This document shows, in pieces, positions 45,950 to 60,350 of a DNA stretch of 64,000 nt (its first letter is position 1; each line of letters starts with the position of its first letter). Below the pieces are notes generated by a model. The model did not search any database. It was not told the origin of the DNA and saw only the letters and a list, made by a program, of their open reading frames with translations. The stretch is from contig OY756971.1 in NCBI GenBank assembly GCA_963580455.1, positions 10,625,001 to 10,689,000 on the forward strand. Reading direction: 5' to 3'. The position numbers and the translations under genes are program-made. This DNA is from Euonymus europaeus (taxonomy: Eukaryota > Streptophyta > Magnoliopsida > Celastrales > Celastraceae).

Positions 45950-48900
45950 TACAAGTATAAGCTTCCTTAGATTATTTCGATGCCAAAACACCAACTTTCT
46001 ATGACCAAAGGACAAAATTGTTAAAAGCTCCTCCATAGAGAGAGTTGAGCAACTTCGGACCATCAAAGTTGCTCGGTGTACACTTTTTATTGTGCTTCTA
46101 TGTCAAATTTTACGAGTATAAGCTTCCAAGATTATTTCGATGCCAAAACACCAACTTTCTATGACAAATGGACAAAGCCGTTCAAAGCACCTCCATAAAG
46201 AGAGTTGAGCAAGTTCGGACCATCAAAGTTGCTCGGTGTACACGTTTTATTGTTTTTCTATGTCAAATTTTACGAGTAAAAGCTTCAAGATTATTTAATT
46301 GCCAAAACACCAACCTTCTATGAGAAATGGAAAAAGCCATTAAAAGCTCCTCCATAGAGAGAGTTGAGCAAGTTCAGACCATCAAAGTTGCTTGGTGTAA
46401 ACTTTGTATTGTTTTTCTATGTCAAATTTTTTGAGTATAAGCTTCCTAGATTATTTCGATGTCAAAACACCAACTTTCTATGAGAAATGGACAAAATTGT
46501 TAAAAGCTCCTCTATAGAGAGAGCTGAGCATTTTCGAACCATCAAAGTTGCTCGGTGAAACTTTTTACTGTGCTTCTATGTCAAATTTTACGAGTATAAG
46601 CTTCCTAGATTATTTCGATGCTAAAACCCCGACTTTCTATGAGAAATGGCCAAAATTGTTAAAAGCTCCTCTATAGAGAGAGTTGAGCATTTTCGAACCA
46701 TCAAAGTTGCTCGGTGAAACTTTTTACTGTGCTTCTATGTCAAATTTTAGGAGTATAAGCTTCCTAGATTATTTCGATGCAAAAACCCCAACTTTCTATG
46801 AGAAATGGACAAAATTGGTAAAAGCTCCTCTATAGAGAGAGTTGAGCAACTTCGAACCAGAAAAGTTGCTCGGTGTATACTTTTTAATGTTCTTCTATGT
46901 CAAATTTTACAAGTATAAGCTTCCTTAGATTATTTCGATGCCAAAACACCAACTTTCTATGACCAATGGACAAAATTGTTAAAAGCTCCTCCATAGAGAG
47001 AGTTGAGCAACTTCGGACCTTCAAAGTTGCTCGGTGTAGACTTTTTATTGTGCTTCTATGTCAAATTTTACGACTATAAGCTTCCAAGATTATTTCGATG
47101 CAAAACACCAATATTCTATGACAAAAGGACAATGCCGTTAAAAGCACCTCCATAAAGAGAGTTGAGCAAGTTCGGACCATCAAAGTTGCTCGGTGTACAC
47201 GTTTTATTGTTTTTCTAAGTCAAATTTTACGAGTAAAGGCTTCAAGATTATTTAATTGCCAAAACACTAACTTTCTATGACAAATGGAAAAAGCCATTAA
47301 AAGCTCCTCCATAGAGAGAGTTGAGCAAGTTCAGACCATCAAAGTTGCTTGGTGTACACTTTGAATTGTTTTTCTATGTCAAATTTTATGAGTATTAGCT
47401 TTCTAGATTATTTCGATGTCAAAACACCAACTTTCTATGAGAAATGGACAAAATTGTTAAAAGCTCCTCTATAGAGAGAGTTGAGCATTTTCGAACCATC
47501 AAAGTTGCTCGGTGAAACTTTTTACTGTGCTTCTATGTCAAATTTTACGAGTATAAGCTTCCTAGATTATTTCGATGCAAAAACCCCAACTTTCTATGAG
47601 AAATTGACAAAATTGTTAAAAGCTCCTCCGTAGAGAGAGTTGAGCAACTTCGAACCAGAAAAGTTGCTCGGTGTACACTTTTTAATGTTCTTCTATGTCA
47701 AATTTTACGAGTATAAGCTTCCAAGATTATTTCGAAGACAAAACACCAACTTTCTATGACAAATGGACAAAACCGTTCAAAGCACCTCCATAGAGAGAGT
47801 TGAGCAACTTCCCACCAGAAAAGTTCCTTGGTGTACACTTTTTTATTGTTCTTCTATATCAAATTTTACGAGTATAAGCTTCCAAGATTACTTCGATGCA
47901 AAACACCAACATGCTATGACAAATGGACAAAATCGTTAAAACCTCCTCCATAGAGAGAGTTAATCAACTTCGGACGATCAAAGTTGCTCGGTGTACACTT
48001 TTTAATGTTCTTCTATGTCAAATTTTACGAGTATAAACTTCATAGATTACTTAATTGCCAAAACACCAACTTTCTATGAGAAATGGAAAACGCCATTAAA
48101 AGCTCCTCCATAGAGAGAGTTGAGCAAGTTCAGACCATCAAAGTTGCTTGGTGTACACTTTGTACTGTTTTTCTATGTCAAATTTTATGAGTATAACTTC
48201 CTAGATTATTTCGATGTCAAAACACCGACTTTCTATGAGAAATGGACAAAATTGTTAAAAGCTCCTCTATAGAGAGAGTTGAGCATTTTCGAACCATCAA
48301 AGTTGCTCGGTGAAACTTTTTACTGTGCTTCTATGTCAAATTTTACGTGTATAAGCTTCCTAGATTATTTCTATGCAAAAACCCCGACTTTCTATGAGAA
48401 ATGGCTAAAATTGTTAAAAGCTCCTCTATAGAGAGAGTTGAGCATTTTCGAACCATCAAAGTTGCTCGGTGAAACTTTTTACTGTGCTTCTATGTCAAAT
48501 TTTACGAGTATAAGCTTCCTAGATTATTTCGATGCAAAAACTCTAACTTTCTATGAGAAACGGACAAAATTGTTAAAAGCTCCTCCATAGAGAGAGTTGA
48601 GCAAATTCGAACAAGAAAAGTTGCTCGGTGTACACTTTTTAATGTTCTTCTATGTCAAATTTTACAAGTATAAGCTTCCTTAGATTATTTCGATTCCAAA
48701 ACACCAACTTTCTATGAACAATGGACAAAATTGTTAAAAGCTCCTCCATAGAGAGAATTGAGCAACATCGGACCTTCAAAGTTGCTCGGTGTACACTTTT
48801 TATTGTGCTTCTATGTCAAATTTTACGAGTATAAGCTTCCTTAGATTATTTCGATGCCAAAACACCAACTTTCTATGACCAAAGGACAAAATTGTTAAAA

Positions 48901-50750
48901 GCTCCTCCATAGAGAGAGTTGAGCAACTTCGGACCATAAAAGTTGCTCGGTGTACACTTTTTATTGTGCTTCTATGTCAAATATTACGAGTATAGGCTTC
49001 CAAGATTATTTCGATGCCAAAACACCAACTTTCTATGACAAATGGACAAAGCCGTTCAAAGCACCTCCATAAAGAGAGTTGAGCAAGTTCGGACCATCAA
49101 AGTTGCTCGGTGTACACGTTTTATTGTTTTTCTATGTCAAATTTTACGAGTAAAAGCTTCAAGATTATTTAATTGCCAAAACACCAACCTTCTATGAGAA
49201 ATGGAAAAAGCCATTAAAAGCTCCTCCATAGAGAGAGTTGAGCAAGTTCAGACCATCAAAGTTGCTTGGTGTAAACTTTGTATTGTTTTTCTATGTCAAA
49301 TTTTTTGAGTATAAGCTTCCTAGATTATTTCGATGTCAAAACAGCAACTTTCTATGAGAAATGGACAAAATTGTTAAAAGCTCCTCTATAGAGAGAGTTG
49401 AGCATTTTCGAACCATCAAAGTTGCTCGGTGAAACTTTTTACTGTGCTTCAATGTCAAATTTTACGAGTATAGGCTTCCTAGATTATTTCGATGCAAAAA
49501 CCCCGACTTTCTATGAGAAATGGCCAAAATTGTTAAAAGCTCCTCTATAGAGAGAGTTGAGCATTTTCGAACGATCAAAGTTGCTCGGTGAAACTTTTTA
49601 CTGTGCTTCTATGTGAAATTTTACGAGTATAAGCTTCCTAGATTATTTCGATGCAAAAACCCCAACTTTCTATGAGAAATGGACAAAATTGTTAAAAGCT
49701 CCTCTATAGAGAGAGTTGAGCAACTTCGAACCAGAAAAGTTGCTCGGTGTACACTTTTTAATGTTCTTCTATGTCAAATTTTACAAGTATAAGCTTCCTT
49801 AGATTATTTCGATGCCAAAACACCAACTTTCTATGACCAATGGACAAAATTGTTAAAAGCTCCTCCATAGAGAGAGTTGAGCAACTTCGGACCTTCAAAG
49901 TTGCTCGGTGTACACTTTTTATTGTGCTTCTATGTCAAATTTTACGACTATAAGCTTCCAAGATTATTTCGATGCCAAAACAACAATATTCTATGACAAA
50001 AGGACTATGCCGTTAAAAGCACCTCCATAAAGAGAGTTGATCAAGTTCGGACCATCAAAGTTGCTCGGTGTACACGTTTTATTGTTTTTCTATGTCAAAT
50101 TTTACGAGTAAAAGCTTCAAGATTATTTAATTGCCAAAACACTAACTTTCTATGACAAATGGAAAAAGCCATTAAAAGCTCCTCCATAGAGAGAGTTGAG
50201 CAAGTTCAGACCATCAAAGTTGCTTGGTGTACACTTTGAATTGTTTTTCTTTGTCAAATTTTATGAGTATTAGCTTTCTAGATTATTTCGATGTCAAAAC
50301 ACCAACCTTCTATGAGAAATGGACAAAATTGTTAAAAGCTCCTCTATAGAGAGAGTTGAGCATTTTCGAACCATCAAAGTTGCTCGGTGAAACTTTTTAC
50401 TGTGCTTCTATGTCAAATTTTACGAGTATAAGCTTCCTATATTATTTCGATGCAAAAACCCCAACTTTCTATGAGAAATTGACAAAATTGTTAAAAGCTC
50501 CTCCGTAGAGAGAGTTGAGCAACTTCGAACCAGAAAAGTTGCTCGGTGTACACTTTTTAATGTTCTTCTATGTCAAATTTTACGAGTATAAGCTTCCATG
50601 ATTATTTCGAAGACAAAACACCAACTTTCTATGACAAATGGACAAAACCGTTCAAAGCTCCTCCATAGAGAGAGTTAATCAACTTCGGACGATCAAAGTT
50701 GCTCGGTGTACACTTTTTAATGTTCTTCTATGTCAAATTTTACGAGTATA
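45950..50750 (+). repeat. 18-monomer (2874 bp) segmental duplication
   Basis: Rare variants recur at a fixed offset of about 2874 bp: CAACCTTCTATGAG (46311 and 49185), AATTTTTTGAGTATAAG (about 46429 and 49303), GACAAAAGGAC.ATGCC (about 47120 and 49995), AGTATTAGCTTTCTAG (about 47390 and 50268) and TTTCGAAGACAAAACACC (about 47731 and 50608). The exact ends are not resolved by eye. Confidence 0.75.
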
Positions 50751-52399
50751 AGCTTCATAGATTACTTAATTTCCAAAACACCAACTTTCTATGAGAAATG
50801 GAAAAAGCCATTAAAAGCTCCTCCATAGAGAGAGTTGAGCAAGTTCAGACCATCAAAGTTGCTTGGTGTACACTTTGTACTGTTTTTCTATGTCAAATTT
50901 TATGAGTATAACTTCCTAGATTATTTCGATGTCAAAACACCGACTTTCTATAAGAAATGGACAAAATTGTTAAAAGCTCTTCTATAGAGAGAGTTGAGCA
51001 TTTTCGAACCAGCAAAGTTGCTCGGTGAAACTTTTTATTGTGCTTCTATGTCAAATTTTACGTGTATAAGCTTCATCGATTATTTCGATGCCAAAACACC
51101 GACTTTCTATGACAAATGGGCAAAACCGTTAAAAGCTCCGTCATAGAGAGAGTTGAGCAACTTCGGACCAGAAAAGTTGCTCGGTGTACACTTTTTAATG
51201 TTCTTCTATGTCAAATTTTACAAGTATAAGCTTCCTAGATTATTTCGATGCGAAAACACCAACTTTTATGACAAATGGACAAAACCGTTAAAAGCTCCTC
51301 CATAGAGAGAGTTGAGCAACTTCGGACCGTCAAAGATGCTATGTATTCAACTTTTATTGTTCTTTTATGCCAAATTTTACGAGTATAAGCTTCAAGATTA
51401 TTTAATTGCCAAAACACCAACTTTCTATGAGAAATGGACAAAGCCGTAAAAACCTCCTCCATTGAGAGAGTTGAGCTACTTCGGACCATCAAAGTTGCTC
51501 GGCGTACACTTTTTAATGTTCTTCTATGTCAAATTTTACGAGTATAGGCTTCCTGGATTATTTCGATGCCAAAACACCAACTTTCTACGACAAATGGAGA
51601 AAACTGTTAAAAGCTCCTCTATAGAGAGAGTTGAGCAACTTCGAACCAGAAAAGTTGCTCGGTGTACACTTTTTAATGTGCTTCTATGTCAAATTTTACA
51701 AGTATAAGCTTCCTTAGATTATTTCGATGCCAAAACACCAACTTTCTATGACAAATGGACAAAATTGTTAAAAGCTCCTCCATAGAGAGAGTTGAGCAAC
51801 TTCGGACCATCAAAGTTGCTCGGTGTACACTTTTTATTGTGCTTCTATGTCAAATTTTACGAGTATAAGCTTCCAAGATTATTTCGATGCCAAAACACCA
51901 ACTTTCTATGACAAATGGACAAAGCCGTTCAAAGCACCTCCATAAAGAGAGTTGAGCAACTTCGGACCATTAAAGTTGCTCGGTGTACACGTTTTATTGT
52001 TGTTCTTTGTCAAATTTTACGAGTAAAAGCTTCAAGATTATTTAATTGCCAAAACACCAACTTTCTTTGAGAAATGGAAAAAGCCATTAAAAGCTCCTTC
52101 ATAGAGAGAGTTGAGCAAGTTCAGACCATCAAAGTTGCTTGGTGTACACTTTGTATTGTTTTTCTATGTCAAATTTTATGAGTATAAGCTTCCTAGATTA
52201 TTTCGATGTCAAAACACCAACTTTCTATGAGAAATAGACAAAATTGTTAAAAGGTCCCCTATAGAGAGAGTTGAGCATTTTCGAACCATCAAAGTTGCTT
52301 GGTGAAACTTTTTACTGTGCTTCTATGTCAAATTTTAAGAGTATAAGCTTCCTAGATTATTTCGATGCAAAAACCCCAACTTTCTATGAGAAATGGATA

Positions 52400-55300
52400 A
52401 AATTGTTAAAAGCTCCTCCGTAGAGAGAGTTGAGCAACTTCGAACCAGAAAAGTAGCTCGGTATACACTTTTTATTGTTCTTCTATGTCAAATTTTACAA
52501 GTATAAGCTTACAAGATTATTTCGATGACAAAACACCAACTTTCTATGACAAATGGACAAAACCGTTCAAAGCTCCTCCATAGAGAGAGTTGAGCAACTT
52601 CCCACCAGCAAAGTTCCTCGGTGTACACTTTTTATTGTTCTTCTATATCAAATTTTACGAGTATAATCTTCCAAGATTACTTCGATGCAAAACACCAACA
52701 TGCTATGACAAATGGACAAAATCGTTAAAAACTCCTCCATAGAGAGAGTTAATCAACTTCGGACGATCAAAGTTGCTCGGTGTACACTTTTTATTGTTCT
52801 TCTATGTCAAATTTTACGAGTATAAGCTTCATAGATTACTTAATTGCCAAAACACCAACTTTCTTTGAGAAATGGAAAAAGCCATTAAAAGCTACTCCGT
52901 AGAGAGAGTTGAGCAAGTTCAGACCATCAAAGTTGCTTGGTGTACACTTTGTACTGTTTTTCTATGTCAAATTTCATGAGTATAAGCTTCCTAGATTATT
53001 TCGATGTCAAAACACCAACTTTCTATGAGAAATGGACAAAATTGTTAAAAGCTCCTCTATAGAGAGAGTTGAGCATTTTCGAACCAGCAAAGTTGCTCGG
53101 TGAAACTTTTTATTGTGCTTCTATGTCAAATTTTAGGAGTATAAGCTTCATAGATTATTTCGATGCCAAAATACCGACTTTCTATGACAAATGGACAAAA
53201 CCGTTAAAAGCTCCTCCATAGAGAGAGTTGAGCAACTTCGGACCGTCAAAGATGCTATGTGTACAACTTTTATTGTTCTTTTATGCCAAATTTTACGAGT
53301 ATAAGATTCAAGATTATTTAATTGCCAAAACACCAACTTTCTATGAGAAATGGATAAAGCCGTAAAAAGCTCCTCCATTGAGAGAGTTGAGCTACTTCGG
53401 ACCATCAAAGTTGTTCGGCGTACACTTTTTAATGTTCTTCTATGTCAAATTTTAAGAGTATAAGCTTCCTGGATTATTTCGATGGCAAACACCAACTTTC
53501 TACGACAAGTGGACAAAATTGTTAAAAGCTCCTCTATAGAGAGAGTTGAGCAACTTCGAACCAGAAAAGTTGCTCGGTGTACAATTTTTAATGTTCTTCT
53601 ATGTCAAATTTTACAAGTATAAGCTTCCTTAGATTATTTCGATACCAAAACACCAACTTTCTATGACCAAAGGACAAAATTGTTAAAAGCTCCTCCATAG
53701 AGAGAGTTGAGCAACTTCGGACCATCAAAGTTGCTCGGTGTACACTTTTTATTGTGCTTCTATGTCAAATTTAACGAGTATAAGCTTCCAAGATTATTTT
53801 GATGCCAAAACACCAACTTTCTATGACAAATGGACAAAGCCGTTCAAAGCACCTCCATAAAGAGAGTTGAGCAAGTTCAAACCATCAAAGTTGCTCGGTG
53901 TACACGTTTTATTGTTTTTCTATGTCAAATTTTACGAGTAAAAGCTTCAAGATTATTTAATTGCCGAAACACCAACTTTCTATGAGAAATGGAAAAAGCC
54001 ATTAAAAGCTCCTCCATAGAGAGAGCTGAGCAAGTTCAGACCATCAAAGTTGCTTAGTGTACACTTTGTATTGTTTTTCTATGTCAAATTTTATGAGTAT
54101 AAGCTTCCTAGATTATTTCGATGTCAAAACACCAACTTTCTATGAGAAATGGACAAAATTGTTAAAAGCTCCTCTATAGAGAGAGTTGAGCATTTTCGAA
54201 TCATCAAAGTTGCTCGGTGAAACTTTTTACTGTGCTTCTATGTCAAATTTTACGAGTATAAGCTTCCTAGATTATTTCGATGCAAAAACTCCAACTTTCT
54301 ATGAGAAATGGACAAAATTGTTAAAAGCTCCTCTATAGAGAGAGTTGAGCAACTTCGAACCAGAAAAGTTGCTCGGTGTACACTTTTTAATGTTCTTCTA
54401 TGTCAAATTTTACAAGTATAAGCTTCCTTAGATTATTTCGATGCCAAAACACCAACTTTCTATGACCAATGGACAAAACCGTTAAAAGCTCCTCCATAGA
54501 GAGAGTTGAGCAACTTCGAACCATCAAAGTTGCTCGGTGAAACTTTTTACTGTGCTTCTATGTCAAATTTTACGAGTATAAGCTTCCTAGATTATTTCGA
54601 TGCCAAAACACCAACTTTCTATGACCAATGGACAAAATTGTTAAAAGCTCCTCCATAGAGAGAGTTGAGCAACTTTGGACCATCAAAGTTGCTCGGTGTA
54701 GACTTTTTATTGTGCTTCTATGTCAAATTTTACGAGTATAAGCTTCCAAGATTATTTCGATGCCAAAACACCAACTTTCTATGACAAATGGACAAAGCCG
54801 TTCAAAGCACCTCCATAAAGAGAGTTGAGCAACTTCGGACCATCAAAGTTGCTCGGTGTACACGTTTTACTGTTTTTCTATGTCAAATTTTACGAGTAAA
54901 AGCTTCATGATTATTTCGATGCCAAAACACCAACTTTCTATGAGAAATGGAAAAAGCCATTAAAAGCTCCTCCGTAGAAAGAGTTGAGCAAGTTCAGACC
55001 ATCAAAGTTGCTCGGTGAAACTTTTTACTGTGCTTCTATGTCAAATTTTACGAGTATAAGCTTCCTAGATTATTTCGATGCAAAAACCCCAACTTTCTTT
55101 GAGAAATCGACAAAATTGTTAAAAGCTCCTCTATAGAGAGAGTTGAGCATTTTCGAACCATCAAAGTTGCTCGGTGAAACTTTTTACTGTGCTTCTATGT
55201 CAAATTTTACGAGTATAAGCTTCCTAGATTATTTCGATGCAAAAACTCCAACTTTCTATGAGAAATGGACAAAATTGTTAAAAGCTCCTCTATAGAGAGA

Positions 55301-58300
55301 GTTGAGCAACTTCGAACCAGAAAAGTTGCTCGGTGTACACTTTTTAATGTTCTTCTATGTCAAATTTTACGAGTATAAGCTTCCAAGATTATTTCGATGA
55401 CAAATCACCAACTTTCTATGACAAATGGACAAAACCGTTCAAAGCTCCTCCATAGAGAGAGTTGAGCAACTTCCCACCAGCAAAGTTCCTCGGTGTACGC
55501 TTTTTATTGTTCTTCTATATCAAATTTTACGAGTATAAGCTTCCAAGATTACTTCGATGCAAAACACCAACATGCTATGACAAATGGACAAAATCGTTAA
55601 AAGCACCTCCATAGAGAGAGTTAATCAACTTCGGACGATCAAAGTTGCTCGGTGTACACTTTTTAATGTTCTTCTATGTCAAATTTTACGAGTATAACCT
55701 TCATAGATTACTTAATTGCCAAAACACCAACTTTCTATGAGAAATGGAAAAAGCCGTAAAAAGCTCCTCCGTAGAGAGAGTTGAGCAAGTTCAGACCATC
55801 AAAGTTGCTTGGTGTACACTTTGTACTGTTTTTGTATGTCAAATTTTATGAGTATTAGCTTCCTAGATTATTTCGATATCAAAACACCAACTTTCTATGA
55901 GAAATGGACAAAATCGTTAAAAGCTCCTCCATAGAGAGAGTTGAGCAACTTCAGACCGTCAAAGATGCTATGTGTACAACTTTTATTGTTCTTCTATGTC
56001 AAATTTTACGAGTATAAGCTTCATAGATTATTTCGATGCCAAAACACCGACTTTCTATGACAAATGGAAAAAACCGTTAAAAGCTCCTCCATAGAAAGAG
56101 TTGAGCAACTTCGGACCCGAAAAGTTGCTCGGTGTACACTTTTTAATGTTTTTCTATGTCAAATTTTACAAGTATAAGCTTCCTAGATTATTTCGATGCG
56201 AAAATATCAACTTTTATGACAAATGGACAAAACCGTTAAAAGCTCCTCCATAGAGAGAGTTGAGCAACTTCGGACCGTCAAAGATGCTATGTATTCAACT
56301 TTTATTGTTCTTTTATGCCAAATTTTACGAGTATAAGCTTCAAGATTATTTAATTGCCAAAACACCACCAACTTTCTATGAGAAATGGACAAAGCCGTAA
56401 AAAGCTCCTCCATTGAGAGAGTTGAGCTACTTAGGACCATCAAAGTTGCTCGGCGTACACTTTTTAATGTTCTTCTATGTCAAATTTTACGAGTATAAGC
56501 TTCCTGGATTATTTCGATGCCAAAACACCAACTTTCTACGACAAATGGACAAAATTGTTAAAAGCTCCTCTATAGAAAGAGTTGAGCAACTTCGAACCAG
56601 AAAAGTTGCTCGGTGTACAATTTTTATTGTTCTTCTATGTCAAATTTTACAAGTATAAGCTTCCTTAGATTATTTCGACGCCAAAACACCAACTTTCTAT
56701 GACAAAAGGACAATGCCGTTAAAAGCACCTCCATAAAGAGAGTTGAGCAAGTTCGGACCATCAAAGTTGCTCGGTGTACACGTTTTATTGTTTTTCTATG
56801 TCAAATTTTACGAGTAAAAGCTTCAAGATTATTTAATTGCCAAAACACCAACTTTCTATGACAAATGGAAAAAGCCATTAAAAGCTCCTCCATAGAGAGA
56901 GTTGAGCAAGTTCAGACCATCAAAGTTGCTTGGTGTAAACTTTGAATTGTTTTTCTATGTCAAATTTTATGAGTATAAGCTTCCTAGATTATTTCGATGT
57001 CAAAACACCAACTTTCTATGAGAAATGGACAAAATTGTTAAAAGCTCCTCTATAGAGAGAGTTGAGCATTTTCGAACCATCAAAGTTGCTTAGTGAAACT
57101 TTTTACTGTGCTTCTATGTCAAATTTTACGAGTATAAGCTTCCTAGATTATTTCGATGCAAAAACCCCAACTTTCTATGAGAAATGGACAAAATTGTTAA
57201 AAGCTCCTCCGTAGAGAGAGTTGAGCAACTTCGGACCAGAAAAGTTGCTCGGTGTACACTTTTTAATGTTCTTTTATGTCAAATTTTACGAGTATAAGCT
57301 TCCAAGATTATTTCGATGCAAAACTCCAACATGCTATGACAAATGGACAAAATCGTTAAAAGCTCCTCCATAGAGAGAGTTGAGCAACTTCAGACCGTCA
57401 AAGATGCTATGTGTACAACTTTTATTGTTCTTCTATGTCAAATTTTACGAGTATAAGCTTCATAGATTATTTCGATGCCAAAACACCGACTTTCTATGAC
57501 AAATGAACAAAACCGTTAAAAGCTCCTCCATAGAGAGAGTTGAGCAACTTCGGACCAGAAAAGTTGCTCGGTGTACACTTTTTAATGTTCTTCTCTGTCA
57601 AATTTTACAAGTATAAGCTTCCTAGATTATTTCGATGCGAAAACACCAACTTTTATGACAAATGGACAAAACCGTTAAAAGCTCCTCCATAGAGAGAGTT
57701 GAGCAACTTCGGACCGTCAAAGACACTATGTGTACAAATTTTATTGTTCTTTTATGCCAAATATTACGAGTATAAGCTTCCTTAGATTATTTCGATGCCA
57801 AAACACCAACTTTCTATGACCAATGGACAAAATTGTTAAAAGCTCCTCCATAGAGAGAGTTGAGCAACTTCGGACCATCAAAGTTGCTCGGTGTAGACTT
57901 TTTATTGTGCTTCTATGTCAAATTTTACGAGTATAAGCTTCCAAGATTATTTCGATGCCAAAACACCAACTTTCTATGACAAATGGACAAAGCCGTTCAA
58001 AGCACCTCCATAAAGAGAGTTGAGCAACTTCGGACCATCAAAGTTGCTCGGTGTACACGTTTTATTGTTTTTCTATGTGAAATTTTCCGAGTAAAAGCTT
58101 CAAGATTATTTAATTGCCAAAACACCAACTTTCTATGACAAATGGAAAAAGCCATTAAAATCTCCTCCATAGAGAGAGTTGAGCAAGTTCAGACCATCAA
58201 AGTTGCTTGGTGTATACTTTGAATTGTTTTTCTATGTCAAATTTTATGAGTATAAGCTTCCTAGATTATTTCGATGTCAAAAAACCAACTTTCTATGAGA

Positions 58301-60350
58301 AATGGACAAAATTGTTAAAAGCTTCTCTATAGAGAGAGTTGAGCATTTTCGAACCATCAAAGTTGCTTGGTGAAACTTTTTACTGTGCTTCTATGTCAAA
58401 TTTTAAGAGTATAAGCTTCCTAGATTATTTCGATGCAAAAACCCCAACTTTCTATGAGAAATGGATAAAATTGTTAAAAGCTCCTCCGTAGAGAGAGTTG
58501 AGCAACTTCGAACAAGAAAAGTTGCTCGGTATACACTTTTTATTGTTCTTCTATGTCAAATTTTACGAGTATAAACTTACAAGATTATTTCGATGACAAA
58601 ACACCAACTTTCTATGACAAATGGACAAAACCGTTCAAAGCTCCTCCATAGAGAGAGTTGAGCAACTTCCCACCAGCAAAGTTCCTCGGTGTACACTTTT
58701 TATTGTTCTTCTATATCAAATTTTACGAGTATAATCTTCCAAGATTACTTCGATGCAAAACACCAACATGCTATGACAAATGGACAAAATCGTTAAAAGT
58801 TCCTCCATAGAGAGAGTTAATCAACTTCGGACGATCAAAGTTGCTCGGTGTATACTTTTTAATATTCTTCTATGTCAAATTTTATGAGTATAAGCTTCAT
58901 AGATTACTTAATTGCCAAAACACCAACTTTCTTTGAGAAATGGAAAAAGCCATTAAAAGCTACTCCGTAGAGAGAGTTGAGCAAGTTCAGACCATCAAAG
59001 TTGCTTGGTGTACACTTTGTACTGTTTTTCTATGTCAAATTTCATGAGTATAAGCTTCCTAGATTATTTCGATGTCAAAACACCAACTTTCTATGAGAAA
59101 TGGACAAAATTGTTAAAAGCTCCTCTATAGAGAGAGTTGAGCATTTTTGAACCAGCAAAGTTTCTCGGTGAAACTTTTTATTGTGCTTCTATGTCAAATT
59201 TTATGAGTATAAGCTTCATAGATTATTTCGATGCCAAAATACCGACTTTCTATGACAAATGGACAAAACCGTTAAAAGCTCCTCCATAGAGAGAGTTGAG
59301 CAACTTCGGACCGTCAAAGATGCTATGTGTACAACTTTTATTGTTCTTTTATGCCAAATTTTACGAGTATAAGTTTCAAGATTATTTAATTGCCAAAACA
59401 CCAACTTTCTATGAGAAATGGACAAAGCCGTAAAAAGCTCCTCCATTGAGAGAGTTGAGCTACTTCGGACCATCAAAGTTGTTCGGCGTACACTTTTTAA
59501 TGTTCTTCTGTCAAATTTTAAGAGTATAAGCTTCCTGGATTATTTTGATGCCAAAACATCAACTTTCTACGACAAATGGACAAAATTGTTAAAAGCTCCT
59601 CTATAGAGAGAGTTGAGCAACTTCGAACCAGAAAAGTTGCTCGGTGTACAATTTTTAATGTTCTTCTATGTCAAATTTTACAAGTATAAGCTTCCTTAGA
59701 TTATTTCGATGCCAAAACACCAACTTTCTATGACCAAAGGACAAAATTGTTAAAAGCTCCTCCATAGAGAGAGTTGAGCAACTTCGGACCATCAAAGTTG
59801 CTCGGTGTACACTTTTTATTGTGCTTCTATGTCAAATTTTACGAGTACAAGCTTCGAAGATTATTTCGATGCCAAAACACCAACTTTCTATGACAAATGG
59901 ACAAAGCCGTTCAAAGCACCTCCATAAAGAGAGTTGAGCAAGTTCGAACCATCAAAGTTGCTCGGTGTACACGTTTTATTGTTTTTCTATGTCAAATTTT
60001 ACGAGTAAAAACTTCAAGATTATTTAATTGCCAAAACACCAACTTTCTATGAGAAATGGAAAAAGCCATTAAAAGCTCCTCCATAGAGAGAGTTGAGCAA
60101 GTTCAGACCATCAAAGTTGCTTAGTGTACACTTTGTATTGTTTTTCTATGTCAAATTTTATGAGTATAAGCTTCCTAGATTATTTCGATGTCAAAACACC
60201 AACTTTCTATGAGAAATGGACAAAATTGTTAAAAGCTCCTCTATAGAGAGAGTTGAGCATTTTTGAATCATCAAAGTTGCTCGGTGAAACTTTTTACTGT
60301 GCTTGTATGTCAAATTTTACGAGTATAAGCTTCCTAGATTATTTCGATGC
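52400..60350 (+). repeat. Long-distance duplication pair, offset 6068 bp (38 monomers)
   Basis: About 52400-54280 matches about 58468-60350. Shared rare variants include TGGATAAAATTG (52394 and 58462), GCTACTCCGTAG (52891 and 58959), AATTTCATGAG, CCAAAATACCGAC, and GTTGTTCGGCG with TTTTAAGAG. After 54283 the second copy has one extra monomer. Single-base differences are present (CATTTTTGAACC versus CATTTTCGAACC), so this pair is older or more diverged than the 3189-bp one. Confidence 0.7.

Noticed and set aside
51235..51492. Repeated 85-codon minus-strand frames (MMVRSSSTLSMEEL...) as a gene family
   Set aside because: They always arise from the same adjacent monomer types and are explained by array duplication. 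They occur only inside the satellite.
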